A DNA stretch of 64,000 nucleotides from Mycoplasma miroungigenitalium (GTDB lineage Bacteria > Bacillota_I > Bacilli_A > Mycoplasmatales > Metamycoplasmataceae), in the NCBI RefSeq assembly GCF_013008635.1, contig NZ_CP053096.1, positions 558,001 to 622,000 on the forward strand, given 5' to 3'. Positions 11,390-22,647 of the stretch are shown in pieces. Every line of letters begins with the position of its first letter. The first letter of the stretch is position 1. Made by a program: the position numbers and the translations under genes. Under the pieces are notes generated by a model. It searched no databases, was not told the origin of the DNA, and saw only the letters and a list, made by a program, of their open reading frames with translations.

Positions 11390-11462
11390 TTTTTAAATGA
11401 ATAAAAAAACACAATTTAATAGTAAAAACCAGTAAAAAATAGATTTTTTGTGGAAAATTCTA

Positions 11463-11468
11463 TATAAT
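11463..11468 (+). promoter_or_regulatory. -10 box of the lipoprotein gene at 11505
   Basis: TATAAT, 36 nt before the ATG, followed by TAGGAG as Shine-Dalgarno. With the box at 11389-11384 it forms a divergent promoter pair within about 150 bp. Confidence 0.6.
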
Positions 11469-11504
11469 TTGTTAAATCCAAATATATCAACTAGGAGCCA
11501 AATT

Positions 11505-12608
11505 ATGAGATTAAAATTCAAAAATTTTTTAAATTCATGCGCAGCGTTGAGTGTTGGAACTATTCCGTTTTTTTCTATTTCATGTAATAATAATTTAAAA
11601 AGCGGAAATAATTCTATAAATGACGCAGAAAATGATTTTTTATATACGGTAACATTTAATGAAGATAATAAAAATCTTGAGAAAATTGAATTAGTTACAC
11701 AATCATTAAAAGACGCTTTTGAAATGAATGAGGAGCAAAAATCTAAATTTGGGGCAACTTTATTAAATAAAGATATCGATTTATGATGTTCTTATACTGA
11801 TTTTGTAGTTATTTCAACAAAAACTGGAAATCACCCAGATTGAAAAAAATATGATAAAAATAAAGATATAGTTTTGAAATTGAAAAGCCCAGATTTATTG
11901 AAAGGATATCAAATCGTTAGTGCCTCTGACCCTTTTTGAATGAATAAAGATGGTGTAAAAAAGACAAACTTAAAATTAGATTACGAAGTCAAAATCCTAA
12001 GTAAATACGAGGAAAATAACAAAAAATTATATGATATCGAATTGTTACTAAAATACAAAGTTGCTAAGTATGTTGATTTTGGTGAAATTCCATTATCAAA
12101 AAATTCTTCATCAACTACTATAATCATCAATGGAGTTCAAGCAATCCTTAAAGATGACACTCCAATTGAAGTATCAGATGATGTTAAAAAAGTAAATGAA
12201 TGAGCGCAAAAAATGACAGATAAATTTATGATTAATGACAATTCAAATAAAGACGAATTAAGAAAAGAATTATTAGCAAATAATTTAGACCTTTATTATG
12301 ATTTTGAAAAATGCGCAATTATTTACAAGATTAAAAATACTCCATTAGATTGAAAAAACATCGACGATAAACATCGTTTTGTTGTTTTGAAATCTCAAGA
12401 TGATAATCCAGGCAAAAACTGAAGATTAATGAACGAATCTAAATATACATATGGTGCACAAAAACGTGTAAATTCACAATTGTTATACTCTGTTACCAAA
12501 TTAAATAATAATAATGTTCAACTTGATATACGTTATAAAGGCGTAAACATAAATGATGAAGTTAAAACATTTGGGAGTCAAATTAAACATTTAATTTTTG
12601 AAATTTAA
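11505..12608 (+). CDS. Lipoprotein of unknown function
   Basis: A 367-residue protein. A basic N-terminus and hydrophobic stretch end in the lipobox FSIS-Cys (about residue 24), then a low-complexity Asn/Ser linker. The rest is a mixed alpha/beta polypeptide rich in Lys and Asp, with at least seven UGA-encoded tryptophans and recurring 'DWKK'-like motifs. I do not recognise a family. It is transcribed divergently from the LRR lipoprotein, with its own promoter and terminator, so it is probably a separate surface antigen. Confidence 0.85.
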
Positions 12609-12615
12609 AATTCAA

Positions 12616-12638
12616 AACATCAGCAATGATGTTTTTTG
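12616..12638 (+). terminator. Terminator after the lipoprotein gene at 11505
   Basis: AACATCA (12616-12622), loop GCAA, TGATGTT (12627-12633), then a T-run. Confidence 0.82.
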
Positions 12639-12672
12639 TGCAAATAAAAGAGTATTAGCAATTCAATTAATA

Positions 12673-12678
12673 TATAAT
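12673..12678 (+). promoter_or_regulatory. -10 box giving a leaderless licD mRNA
   Basis: TATAAT ends 7 nt before the licD ATG and there is no Shine-Dalgarno. Transcription would start at or next to the A of the start codon. Confidence 0.6.
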
Positions 12679-12685
12679 TAGAATT

Positions 12686-13453
12686 ATGAATTTAACGCAA
12701 CTTAAAACATTTAATTTATTAAAACAATTTCTCGAAATTGCAAATAAACATAAATTGAAATATTCAATTTTTTATGGGTCTATGCTTGGGGCAATAAGAC
12801 ATGGTGGATTTATTCCTTGGGATGATGATATTGATATTTTAGTACCAAAAGAATCGTGAGATTTGTTGATAAAAATTTATCCCAATCTTATCAAACATTC
12901 TAAAAACAGTAATAATCCATTATTATTTGGCAAGTTTACAAATGATTCTGAAACCGATGAAGATGCTACATTTTTAGATATTTTTGTTGCTGTTAAAACG
13001 TCGCGGAAAAATCTAAAAAAATATAATTCCTTATCAACAAAAATAAGATATTTAAAAAACTTTACTAAAAGAAAATTATTTAAACGACAATGAGGCATGC
13101 GAATTATTAAATTCTTGTTACTTTGAACCTGATTATGGCCAAAATTTTCCTTCGACCAAGCATATGAAATGCTAAATGTTCCTTATGGAGACATTGATTT
13201 TGTTATAACTTGACCTAGCAATAAGGAAGTTAAGCGAGCTTCTAAAGTTGCAATTGATTGGAATAATCTAATTTCGGTTAAATTTGAAGATGTTCAAGTT
13301 AATATATTTAAAAATTATGAGGAATTTTTTGTCTCAACATACGGGCCTAATTGGAATATACCTAAGAAATATTTTATGTCGGAGCATTTAGGGTTATACG
13401 ACATGGATGTATTCACTAAAAAGAAGAAAGAAACGACAAAACATGAAAAATAA
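12686..13453 (+). CDS. LicD-family phosphotransferase
   Basis: A 255-residue protein. The LicD/nucleotidyltransferase-fold signature is near the N-terminus: 'FYGSMLGAIRHGGFIPWDDD' followed by 'IDI' (about residues 30-52). The paired Asp residues of DDDID bind metal. A later 'FLDIFVAVK' strand and a C-terminal 'YGPNWNIPKKY' also fit. LicD proteins transfer phosphocholine or related groups from CDP-alcohols to sugars. The downstream glycosyltransferase gene overlaps by 11 nt, so both probably act on one glycoconjugate. See the finding on glycolipids. The start lacks a ribosome binding site; the mRNA is likely leaderless. Confidence 0.88.
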
Positions 13454-14726
13454 ATCACTATGAAGACAAAAAGCACCATTAATTGAACTTAAATCAAGAC
13501 CTTTAAGAGTTGTAATCATTGGGGATTCTTTCATTCCGATGGTTGATGGAGTAGTTCGAGTAATGGAAAACTATATCGAACAATTTCAAAATAAAGGTAT
13601 TGAATTTTTGGTGTTAGCACCCGCTTATTCTGACTATGATTTGAAAAAGGATTTAGAATTAGACTACAAACCAATGCGAATTAAATGCAGTCTTATAAAA
13701 TGAGGGGGCTATCAAGTTATTCGTACGCCTCTAGTTAAATCGGAACTACTGGATATAGACAAATTTAATCCGGATATTGTTCATGTGCACTCACCATTTT
13801 TCGCAGGAAATATCGGATTACAACTTAAAAAACGTTATAACATACCTTTAATAATCACTATGCACACTAATTTTAAAATGGCAATTTCAAAATCTGCTAA
13901 CAGTGCAATAATTGGTCAAATTGGTGGATTAGTAGTTCAACAATTTATAAAAAATACAGATGGTATTTTTCACGTTTCTCGTTCTTCTATGATTGAGAGC
14001 GGTCTTGATTTAACTCAAAACAAGCATTTTATTGTGCCAAACGGAACTAAATTTAAATTTCCATATAACCATGAATTTTTAAAACATCAAGCGATTGAAA
14101 AATACAATATTGATTCAAATAAATTTAATCTCTTATTTGTTTCTCGTTTTGTTTGAGAAAAAAATATTAAACTAATGTTAGACTCATACAAAAAACTTAT
14201 TCAAATTAATCCAAAATACCATTTAACTATGGTTGGTGGTGATTGAAAATATGATGAGGTAGTTGAATACGCAAAGTCAATTGGCGTTTATGAACATATT
14301 AATTTTACTGGCATAGTCAGAGATTGTGATTTACTAAAAGGCCTATATCTTAGTCATGATCTACTATTATTTCCGTCGGTTTTTGATACATTTGGCTTAG
14401 TTATTCACGAAGCCGCTTCCCAAGGGTTACCTAGTTTGGTGATAAAAAACTCAGCTGCTGCTGAAAGCATCGTAGATGGTTTCAATGGCTTTACTTGTAT
14501 GGAAAATATTGATTCCTTAGTTGAAAACATTATCCATATTTTTTCTGAACCCGAGAAATTAAAAATTGTCGGCGAAGCTTCTAAAACAATGGTTTATGAC
14601 TGGTCTAAAATAATTGATAAATCATTGAAAAATTATATTGATATTATTAAAAATTTTTATGACTCAGCAAGACTAAAAAGATTTGAAAAATTATCAGTAA
14701 AAATTAGAAACAAATTCAAAAAATAA
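13443..14726 (+). CDS. GT4-family glycosyltransferase, likely diacylglycerol glucosyltransferase
   Basis: A 427-residue retaining glycosyltransferase of the GT-B fold. The N-terminal domain begins 'VVIIGDSFIPMVDGVVR', as in diacylglycerol alpha-glucosyltransferases, and contains 'PDIVHVHSP' and 'TMHTNF'. The C-terminal domain has 'LLFVSRFVWEKN' for nucleotide-sugar binding and the catalytic E-x7-E segment 'FGLVIHEAASQGLPS' (about residues 318-332). The ATG overlaps the licD end by 11 nt, so the two are translationally coupled. Expected to work at the inner face of the membrane making a glucolipid. The exact acceptor is inferred. Confidence 0.85.
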
Positions 14727-14752
14727 AAAAACACGAATGCGTGTTTTTTTTA
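14727..14752. terminator. Bidirectional terminator between the GT4 gene and the membrane protein gene
   Basis: AAACACG, loop AATG, CGTGTTT, followed by a T-run. The stop codon of the convergent minus-strand gene (14752-14750) lies inside the T-run. Confidence 0.8.
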
Positions 14753-15199
14753 GTTTTGGTTTGGATATTTGATAAATAGTGAACTAATTATTAATAGAAT
14801 CAATGTTGCTGAATCAATGAATTTAATAATAAATAATATATTAAGTAATGTTTGTCCAAACGTATATTGTGCTAGTCAAAATATATACAAAAGGAATAGA
14901 GTTGGGAAAAGTATATTCACTATAATTCCTATACAACTAGTAGCAACCAAGAGAGTTAATTTTTTATTTTCTTTTGTTCTATAGTTAGAGGACAGGCCTA
15001 ATCAAACACTAAATAAGATTATATTGACAGCGCAAATAGAAGCTATCAGAGGTGATCATACGAAAGCAATCAACAAAATATTTGATAATATATCTAAAAA
15101 ATCTTCACCCTGCATTAAGAACGGAATAATCAATATTCAGGCGAGTGAAAAATTCAAAAAAATTGCCACGTAAATTAGTATGTTTAGTTTTTTCTTCAT
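14750..15199 (-). CDS. Four-helix membrane protein of unknown function
   Basis: A 149-residue open frame that appears only when UGA is read as Trp (four UGA codons). Four strongly hydrophobic segments lie at about residues 6-30, 40-70, 82-112 and 116-145, joined by short loops; the central loop 'SSNYRTKENKK' is basic and probably cytoplasmic. No Shine-Dalgarno is visible before the ATG. I recognise no family. It is divergent from adh and convergent with the GT4 gene. Its consistent hydrophobic pattern and clean stop make a chance open frame unlikely. Confidence 0.72.
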
Positions 15200-15423
15200 T
15201 ACTATATTTTATTAGTTTTTTTAAATATCAATCTTTTATTTAATTGATTCTAAATTATTTGCTATAGTATGTGGAATTATTTACGATAATTCAATGTTTG
15301 TTATGAACTATGTGGTGTAAAACGCAAATAAAAGTTATAGAATTAAAGTGATAAGCAGTTAGATTATCAAAAAAACGTATAAAAAATAAAAAACATTAAA
15401 GATAAGAAAAGAGGATATAGCTT

Positions 15424-16470
15424 ATGGCTAAAATGAAAGCTTTTGTGGTACGCTCGCCACGTAATTGAAGCGTTGAAACAGTAGATGTTCCAGAACCAAA
15501 AGAAAAAGAAGTTCTAATCAAAATGGAAACAAGCGGTATTTGTCATACTGACTTACACGCTGCAAACTATGATTGATTAGTTGAACCTAAATACCCATTA
15601 ATTCCAGGACATGAAGGAATTGGAATTGTTGAAAAATTAGGTCCTGGTTGTACACACCTAAAGGTTGGAGATAGAGTTTGCTTAGCTTGACTACATGACG
15701 CATGTGGACACTGTGAATTCTGTCTAGACGGTAAAGAAACATTATGTCCAAACCAAAACATGTCTGCATATACCAAAGATGGTTCATATGCCGAATATGC
15801 AATCGGACACGAAGACTTTGTGGGAATTGTCCCTAAAGGTTTAGATTTAATTACTGGTGCTCCAGTTGTATGTGCTGGTGTTACAACTTATAAAGCTATT
15901 AAACAAGCAAAACTACGCCCAGGTGACTTTGTTGCTGTGATTGGTGTTGGAGGGCTAGGACAATTAGCTATTCAATATGCAAAAGCAATGGGTTACCGTC
16001 CAATTGGTATCGACTTAACTGATGAAAAATGCGAATTAGCATTAAAATCAGGTGCCGAATTTGCTTTTAACTCTAAAAAAGTTGATGCAGTTGCAAAAGT
16101 TATCGAAGTTACGGAAGGTGGAGTTCACGGTGTTGTAAACACATCAGTTGCTACTCCTGCCGCAGTTCAAGGTATGGAAATGCTACGTCGTGGAGGTCGT
16201 CAAGTATTAGTTGGATTACCAGCTAAAGATAAATTAGGCAAAGACGAATTCCCTGTTTCAGTATTCTGAACAGTTCTATGTGAACGTGAACTAGCGGGTT
16301 CAATCGTTGGTACACGTAAAGATCTAAAAGAAGCATTAGACTATGCTGCAAGAGGTCTTGTTAAATCAGAAGTTACAAAAGTTGTTAAACTAGAAGATGT
16401 TGCTGATATCTTTGAAAAACTTGAAAAAGGCGAATTCATTGGTAGAGCAGTTATTGACTACAGAAAATAA
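15424..16470 (+). CDS. adh: Zinc-dependent alcohol dehydrogenase
   Basis: A 348-residue medium-chain dehydrogenase that reduces acetaldehyde to ethanol with NADH. Catalytic-zinc ligands are in 'GICHTDLH' and 'GHEGIGIVE'. The structural-zinc cysteines are in '[16 protein letters not shown]'. The NAD-binding '[19 protein letters not shown]' lies near residue 178. Length and motifs fit the AdhP/AdhA type. GAGG precedes the ATG, and a strong terminator follows. First gene of a block with the LDH-like gene and phosphoketolase, all with separate promoters. Codon use is biased toward CTA and ACA, as in the neighbouring highly expressed genes. Confidence 0.95.
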
Positions 16471-16487
16471 GCCAATATTATTCTTAT

Positions 16488-16512
16488 AAACACTCGTTTT
16501 GAGTGTTTTTTC
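16488..16512 (+). terminator. Terminator of adh
   Basis: AAACACTC (16488-16495), GTTTT, GAGTGTTT (16501-16508), T-run. Confidence 0.87.
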
Positions 16513-16590
16513 TTTACGTTTTTTTAAATAAAAGTTAAAAATGGAAACAACGTTCCAGTTTGTTTCGGTAAATAATAAACAAAAAGCTAA

Positions 16591-16632
16591 AAACACGAAA
16601 ATAATTCCTATTTAGTAAACACGAAAATTATT
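16591..16632. repeat. Direct repeat upstream of the LDH-like gene
   Basis: AAACACGAAAATAATT (16591-16606) recurs as AAACACGAAAATTATT (16617-16632). The starts are 26 bp apart, about 2.5 helical turns, roughly 105 bp before the -10 box. It could be a pair of regulator half-sites. Confidence 0.45.
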
Positions 16633-16735
16633 TTATTTATGATTGTTTTCATAATTTGCCAAAACTACACATAATAAGACATAAAAATAAATTAAAAATG
16701 ATGAATTGCGAGTGTTTTTTTAATTTATTTTTACT

Positions 16736-16741
16736 TATAAT
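16736..16741 (+). promoter_or_regulatory. -10 box of the LDH-like gene
   Basis: TATAAT in ACTTATAATATATATAG. A small AGCT-AAAA-AGCT hairpin follows in the leader, and AAAGGAG precedes the ATG. Confidence 0.55.
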
Positions 16742-16802
16742 ATATATAGCTAAAAAAGCTAATTAAATCCAAATATATTTTTATGAAAAAAAGGAGCAAA
16801 AA

Positions 16803-17765
16803 ATGAAAAAAATTATCGTCGTAGGACTTGGAAATGTTGGTTTTACATACGTTAATATTTCTGTATGTAGAGGCCTAGAAGCTGAATGAGTTTTTGTTGA
16901 TAAAAGCGAAGATATTGCTTTGGCACACGCAAAAGATTTTTCGGACATGGTTGCAATCATGCCAAGAAACGGTTCAACATTTAGAGTTGGTTCATTAGAA
17001 AAAGATTCTGCTGATGCAGATATTGTTGCAGTTTGTGCATCAATTCCAGCAGATAAATCATTTGCAGATCGTCTAGCATTAGCTGGAGCAAACGCAAAAC
17101 TAATGAAATCATTTGGGGACACATTAAAGAAAACCGGTTTCAAAGGTTCGGTTGTTGTTGCGGCTAACCCATGTGATGTAATGGCAGCAGTATTCCACTA
17201 TGCCTCAGGATTACCAGCAGAAAAATGTATTTCTGCAGGTACGATTTTAGACTCAGCAAGACTTAAAAAACTTGTTTCACACCGTTACAATGTTGAGGCT
17301 GATTCTATAACTGTTTCAATTATTGCGGAACACGGTGCATCTGCCGTTCCAGTGTGATCAACTGCTAAAATTGGTGAAACATTCATTAATGATTTACCTC
17401 AATTTACAGAAGAAGTAAAAGAAAAATTATACGAAGATTCTAAAAAAGAAGCTTTCGAAATCTTCTCACGTAAAGGTAACACACAATTCGGTATTGGTAC
17501 ATCAATGTACGAAATCACAGCAGCTATCTTAAATAACAAAAGAAAAATTATGACAGTTGGTGTAAAATTGCCTAATGACTTTAAACACCCAGGAATTTAT
17601 TTCTCAATCCCAGTTATTATTGGAGAAAACGGTTACGAATACTTACCTGAAAAAATGTCTCTAACCGAAGCTGAATGAGATAGATTTAACACAGCAGCTA
17701 AAAACTTCACTAAGGTTCATAATGACACACTTAGCCAAGTTGGCGTAACACACGAATTTAAATAA
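16803..17765 (+). CDS. L-lactate dehydrogenase-like 2-hydroxyacid dehydrogenase
   Basis: A 320-residue NAD-dependent lactate/malate dehydrogenase family protein. The GxGxxG nucleotide motif 'VVGLGNVGFTYV' is near residue 6. The substrate-binding Arg is in 'ILDSARLK' (about residue 150) and the catalytic His in 'IIAEHGAS'. The active-site loop reads 'SIPADKSFADR' where typical LDHs have a Gln-containing 'PQKPGETR', so the residue that selects lactate over malate is not the usual one. The most likely role is pyruvate reduction to lactate, given its place between adh and phosphoketolase, but a related 2-hydroxyacid is possible. AAAGGAG precedes the ATG. Confidence 0.86.
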
Positions 17766-17774
17766 TTTCATTAA

Positions 17775-17798
17775 AACACCAAATTGATGGTGTTTTTT
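17775..17798 (+). terminator. Terminator of the LDH-like gene
   Basis: AACACCA (17775-17781), AATTGA, TGGTGTT (17788-17794), T-run. Confidence 0.87.
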
Positions 17799-17955
17799 TT
17801 ATGAAATTTCTTTATTTCCTTTTTTAAAAAAATTTAAACGGATTAACACGTTTTTGAGTTCTTTAAGTATAAAAAAATATGGAACGGATATGCTATCAAT
17901 TCCACAACTCTATATAATACTTAAATTTAAAACTATGAATAAATACTTTATTTAC

Positions 17956-17961
17956 TATAAT
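17956..17961 (+). promoter_or_regulatory. -10 box of the phosphoketolase gene
   Basis: TATAAT 27 nt before the ATG, followed by a strong AAGGAGG. A second TATAAT lies farther upstream near 17922, so two starts are possible. Confidence 0.55.
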
Positions 17962-17988
17962 GTATAAGCATAAGCAAGGAGGAAAAAC

Positions 17989-20364
17989 ATGAAAAATAAA
18001 AATATCGATTTTGATTCAAAAGAATATTTAGCAAAAGTTGATGCTTGATGAAGAGCGGCTAACTATATTTCTGTTGGTCAAATGTACTTAAAAAATAACC
18101 CATTATTAAAAACCGAATTAAAAGCTGAAGATGTTAAAGTTTATCCAATTGGACACTGAGGAACAATTCCAGGACAAAACTTCATTTATGCTCACCTAAA
18201 TAGACTTATTAATAAATATGACTTAAATATGTTCTATATTGAGGGCCCAGGTCACGGTGGACAAGTTATGGTTGCTAACTCATACTTGGATGGTTCATAC
18301 ACTGAATTATTCCCTAAAATTACACAAGATGAAGCAGGAATGAAACAACTATTCAAAATATTCTCATTCCCTGGCGGTACAGCTTCTCACGCAGCACCTG
18401 AAACACCTGGATCATTACATGAAGGTGGTGAATTAGGTTACTCATTATCGCACGCTACCGGAGCTATTCTAGATAACCCTTCATTAATAGCTGCTACAGT
18501 TGTTGGTGATGGTGAAGCCGAAACTGGACCATTAATGGCTGGATGATTCTCAAACACATTTATCAACCCTAAAAATGATGGTGTTGTATTGCCAATTGTT
18601 CACTTAAACGGTGGAAAAATTTCAAACCCAACTATTTTTTCAAGAAGAACAAATGAAGAACTAACTAACTTATTTAAAGGTTTTGGTTGAGAACCGATCT
18701 TTGTTGAAGTTGAAAAAGTTGAAGACTATCATCAAGAAATGGCTAACAAATTAGATTACGCTATTGAAAAAATAATGGCTATTAAAGCAGAAGCTGACAA
18801 AAAATCTGCTGACGAACAAACAAGACCTGAATGACCTATGATTATTTTTAGATCACCAAAAGGTTGAACAGGACCAAAACAATTTGGTGGAAACCAAATC
18901 GAAGGAAGTTTTAGAGCTCACCAAGTTCCAATTCCTGTCAAAGCTGAAGATCCAACACACCTACCTGAATTAAAAGCTTGACTAGAATCATATAGACCGC
19001 ATGAAATCTTTGATGAAAATGGCAAAATTAAACCAGAATTTTACATCGCTCCTAAAAGCAACAAAAGAATGGCGATGAACCCCGCAACAAACGGTGGAAT
19101 CGATCCTAAAGATCTTGTTTTAGGAAACTGAGAAGATTTTGCAATTAAATTTGACAAACCAGGTACTGTAATTTCTCAAGATATGGCTAACCTTGGTAGT
19201 TACTACGCACAATTAATGAAATTAAACCCAACAAGTTTTAGAGTTTTTGGACCTGATGAAACTAAATCTAACCGTTTATTTGATTGTTTAAAACACTCAA
19301 AACGTCAATGATTAGATCGTATCGACCCATTATTGGATGAAAATTTAGGTCCTGCTGGTAGAATTATTGATTCACAGCTTTCAGAACACCAAGCAGAAGG
19401 TTTTCTAGAAGGATATGTTTTAACTGGACGTCACGGAATCTTTGCTTCTTATGAAGCATTCTTAAGAGTTGTTGACTCAATGATTACACAACACTTAAAA
19501 TGAATTAACAAGTGTAAACCACTAGATTGAAGAAATGATTTACCATCATTAAACCTTATTGCTACTTCAAACGCCTTTCAACAAGACCACAACGGTTACA
19601 CACATCAAGACCCAGGTTTATTAGGACACTTAGCTGACAAAAATGCTGATGTTGTTAGAGAATACTTACCAGCCGACACAAACACATTATTAGCAGTGTC
19701 TGAAAAAGCATTTGCAGAAAAAAATGTTATTAACGTTATTGTTGCTTCAAAACAACCTAGAGAACAATTCTTTACAGTTGCTGAAGCTAAAGAATTAGTT
19801 GAAAAAGGTTACAAAGTTATTGATTGAGCATCAAATGTATCAGCCGATCAAACACCTGACTTAGTTGTTGCTGCTTCAGGTACTGAATCGACAATTGAAG
19901 CATTAGCGGCAATTTCAATCTTAAATAAACAATTCCCTGAATTAAAAATTAGATTTGTTAACGTAGTTGAAATCTTAAAACTAAGACATCCATCAGTAGA
20001 TTCTCGTGGTTTAACAGATGAAGAGTTTGACAAAGTATTTACAAAAGACAAACCAGTTTTATTTGCTTTCCACGGTTACGAAAGTTTATTAAGAGATATC
20101 TTCTTTACACGTCACAACAGAAATCTATTAGCTCACGGCTACCGTGAACACGGTGACATTACAACTTCGTTTGATATTCGTCAATTATCACAAATGGACA
20201 GATTCCACATGTCAATTTCTGCTGCTAAAGCAGTTTATGGCGACAAAGCAAGTTCATTCATTAAGAAAATGGACGATACATTAGCTTACCATACCGAATA
20301 CATTAGAGAACACGGTACCGATATTGATGAAGTTAAAAACTGAAAATGAGAAGGTATTAAATAA
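17989..20364 (+). CDS. xfp: Xylulose-5-phosphate/fructose-6-phosphate phosphoketolase
   Basis: A 791-residue thiamine-diphosphate enzyme that splits xylulose 5-phosphate (and often fructose 6-phosphate) with phosphate into acetyl phosphate and a shorter sugar phosphate. Family motifs are intact: '[11 protein letters not shown]', 'IEGPGHGG', 'SFPGGTASH', the ThDP site 'GDGEAETGP' (about residue 170), '[13 protein letters not shown]'-type spacing near 320, and '[12 protein letters not shown]' near 532. Length is the normal 790-800. The acetyl phosphate yields ATP through acetate kinase, which is not in this window. The gene has its own promoter and a bidirectional terminator. Confidence 0.97.
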
Positions 20365-20393
20365 TATTTAAAATCGCTTTTATAAGTGAATAT

Positions 20394-20431
20394 AAAAAAA
20401 TTAACATTTGCTTAAAAATGTTAATTTTTTT
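20394..20431. terminator. Bidirectional terminator between xfp and the small lipoprotein gene
   Basis: TTAACATTT (20401-20409) and AAATGTTAA (20416-20424) form a stem with a run of A on the left and T on the right. Confidence 0.87.
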
Positions 20432-20433
20432 TC

Positions 20434-20724
20434 TTATTGTTTAAGACCTTTAATTTTATTAATTGCGTTTTGAATTAATGAAATCTGAATGTCTAATAGT
20501 TCATCAATTTCTTTATTTGTTTTTTTCGAAAGTGAATCAATGAATTTTGCAAACTCGGTATTAGTTAAATCAACACCGGTTAATTCTCCTAATTCTTTAT
20601 ACAATGATTTTAATTTATTTTTCTTTGTTGTTGTGTTATTACATGATGCCGAGATAACCGGTAAAGCACAAGCTGCTAAACCGGCAACGCCTAATGTTAT
20701 TTTGCTTAGTTTTTTCATACTCAT
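20434..20724 (-). CDS. Small lipoprotein, unknown function
   Basis: A 96-residue protein. The signal peptide has a hydrophobic core and the lipobox ISAS-Cys, near residue 28. The mature part is about 68 residues, mostly charged and helical, probably a short coiled coil ending 'INKIKGLKQ'. I chose ATG 20724 because AAGGAG lies 8 nt upstream; the GTG at 20730 overlaps that site. I recognise no family. Small helical lipoproteins of this type are common and usually lineage-specific in mycoplasmas. Confidence 0.8.
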   Translation of the reverse strand: MSMKKLSKITLGVAGLAACALPVISASCNNTTTKKNKLKSLYKELGELTGVDLTNTEFAKFIDSLSKKTNKEIDELLDIQISLIQNAINKIKGLKQ

Positions 20725-20840
20725 ATCCACCTCTCCTTGTTTATATTTTATACCTTAAAATGTTAATTCACTAATTGTGATTTGATTTCAAAAAACAATT
20801 GTTCCAATGAAAACCAATCATAAATATGAAAAAAATATGA

Positions 20841-20860
20841 AAAAAAGCGTAATAACGCTT

Positions 20861-20862
<2 letters not shown>
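20841..20862 (-). terminator. Terminator of the ABC-F gene
   Basis: On the minus strand AAAAGCG/CGCTTTT closes a six-base loop and is followed by a T-run. It overlaps the last codons of the gene only at its base. Confidence 0.75.
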
Positions 20863-22471
<1,609 letters not shown>

Positions 22472-22624
22472 AGTTCCTCCCATTAAACTAATATTTAATT
22501 ATTATATCAAAGATAGAATTTATATAAAGGTTAAAGCGTTATATATTGTATTCTATTTATTTCAATAACAATACTCATAAATCGACGAATATACTCATTT
22601 TTCTGTTTGTTTAGTAAAATAATT

Positions 22625-22644
22625 AAAAAAGAAGACCGAGCTTC
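22625..22644 (-). terminator. Probable terminator of tig
   Basis: A short GAAG/CTTC hairpin followed by six T on the minus strand. The stem is weak. Confidence 0.45.
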
Positions 22645-22647
22645 ATT

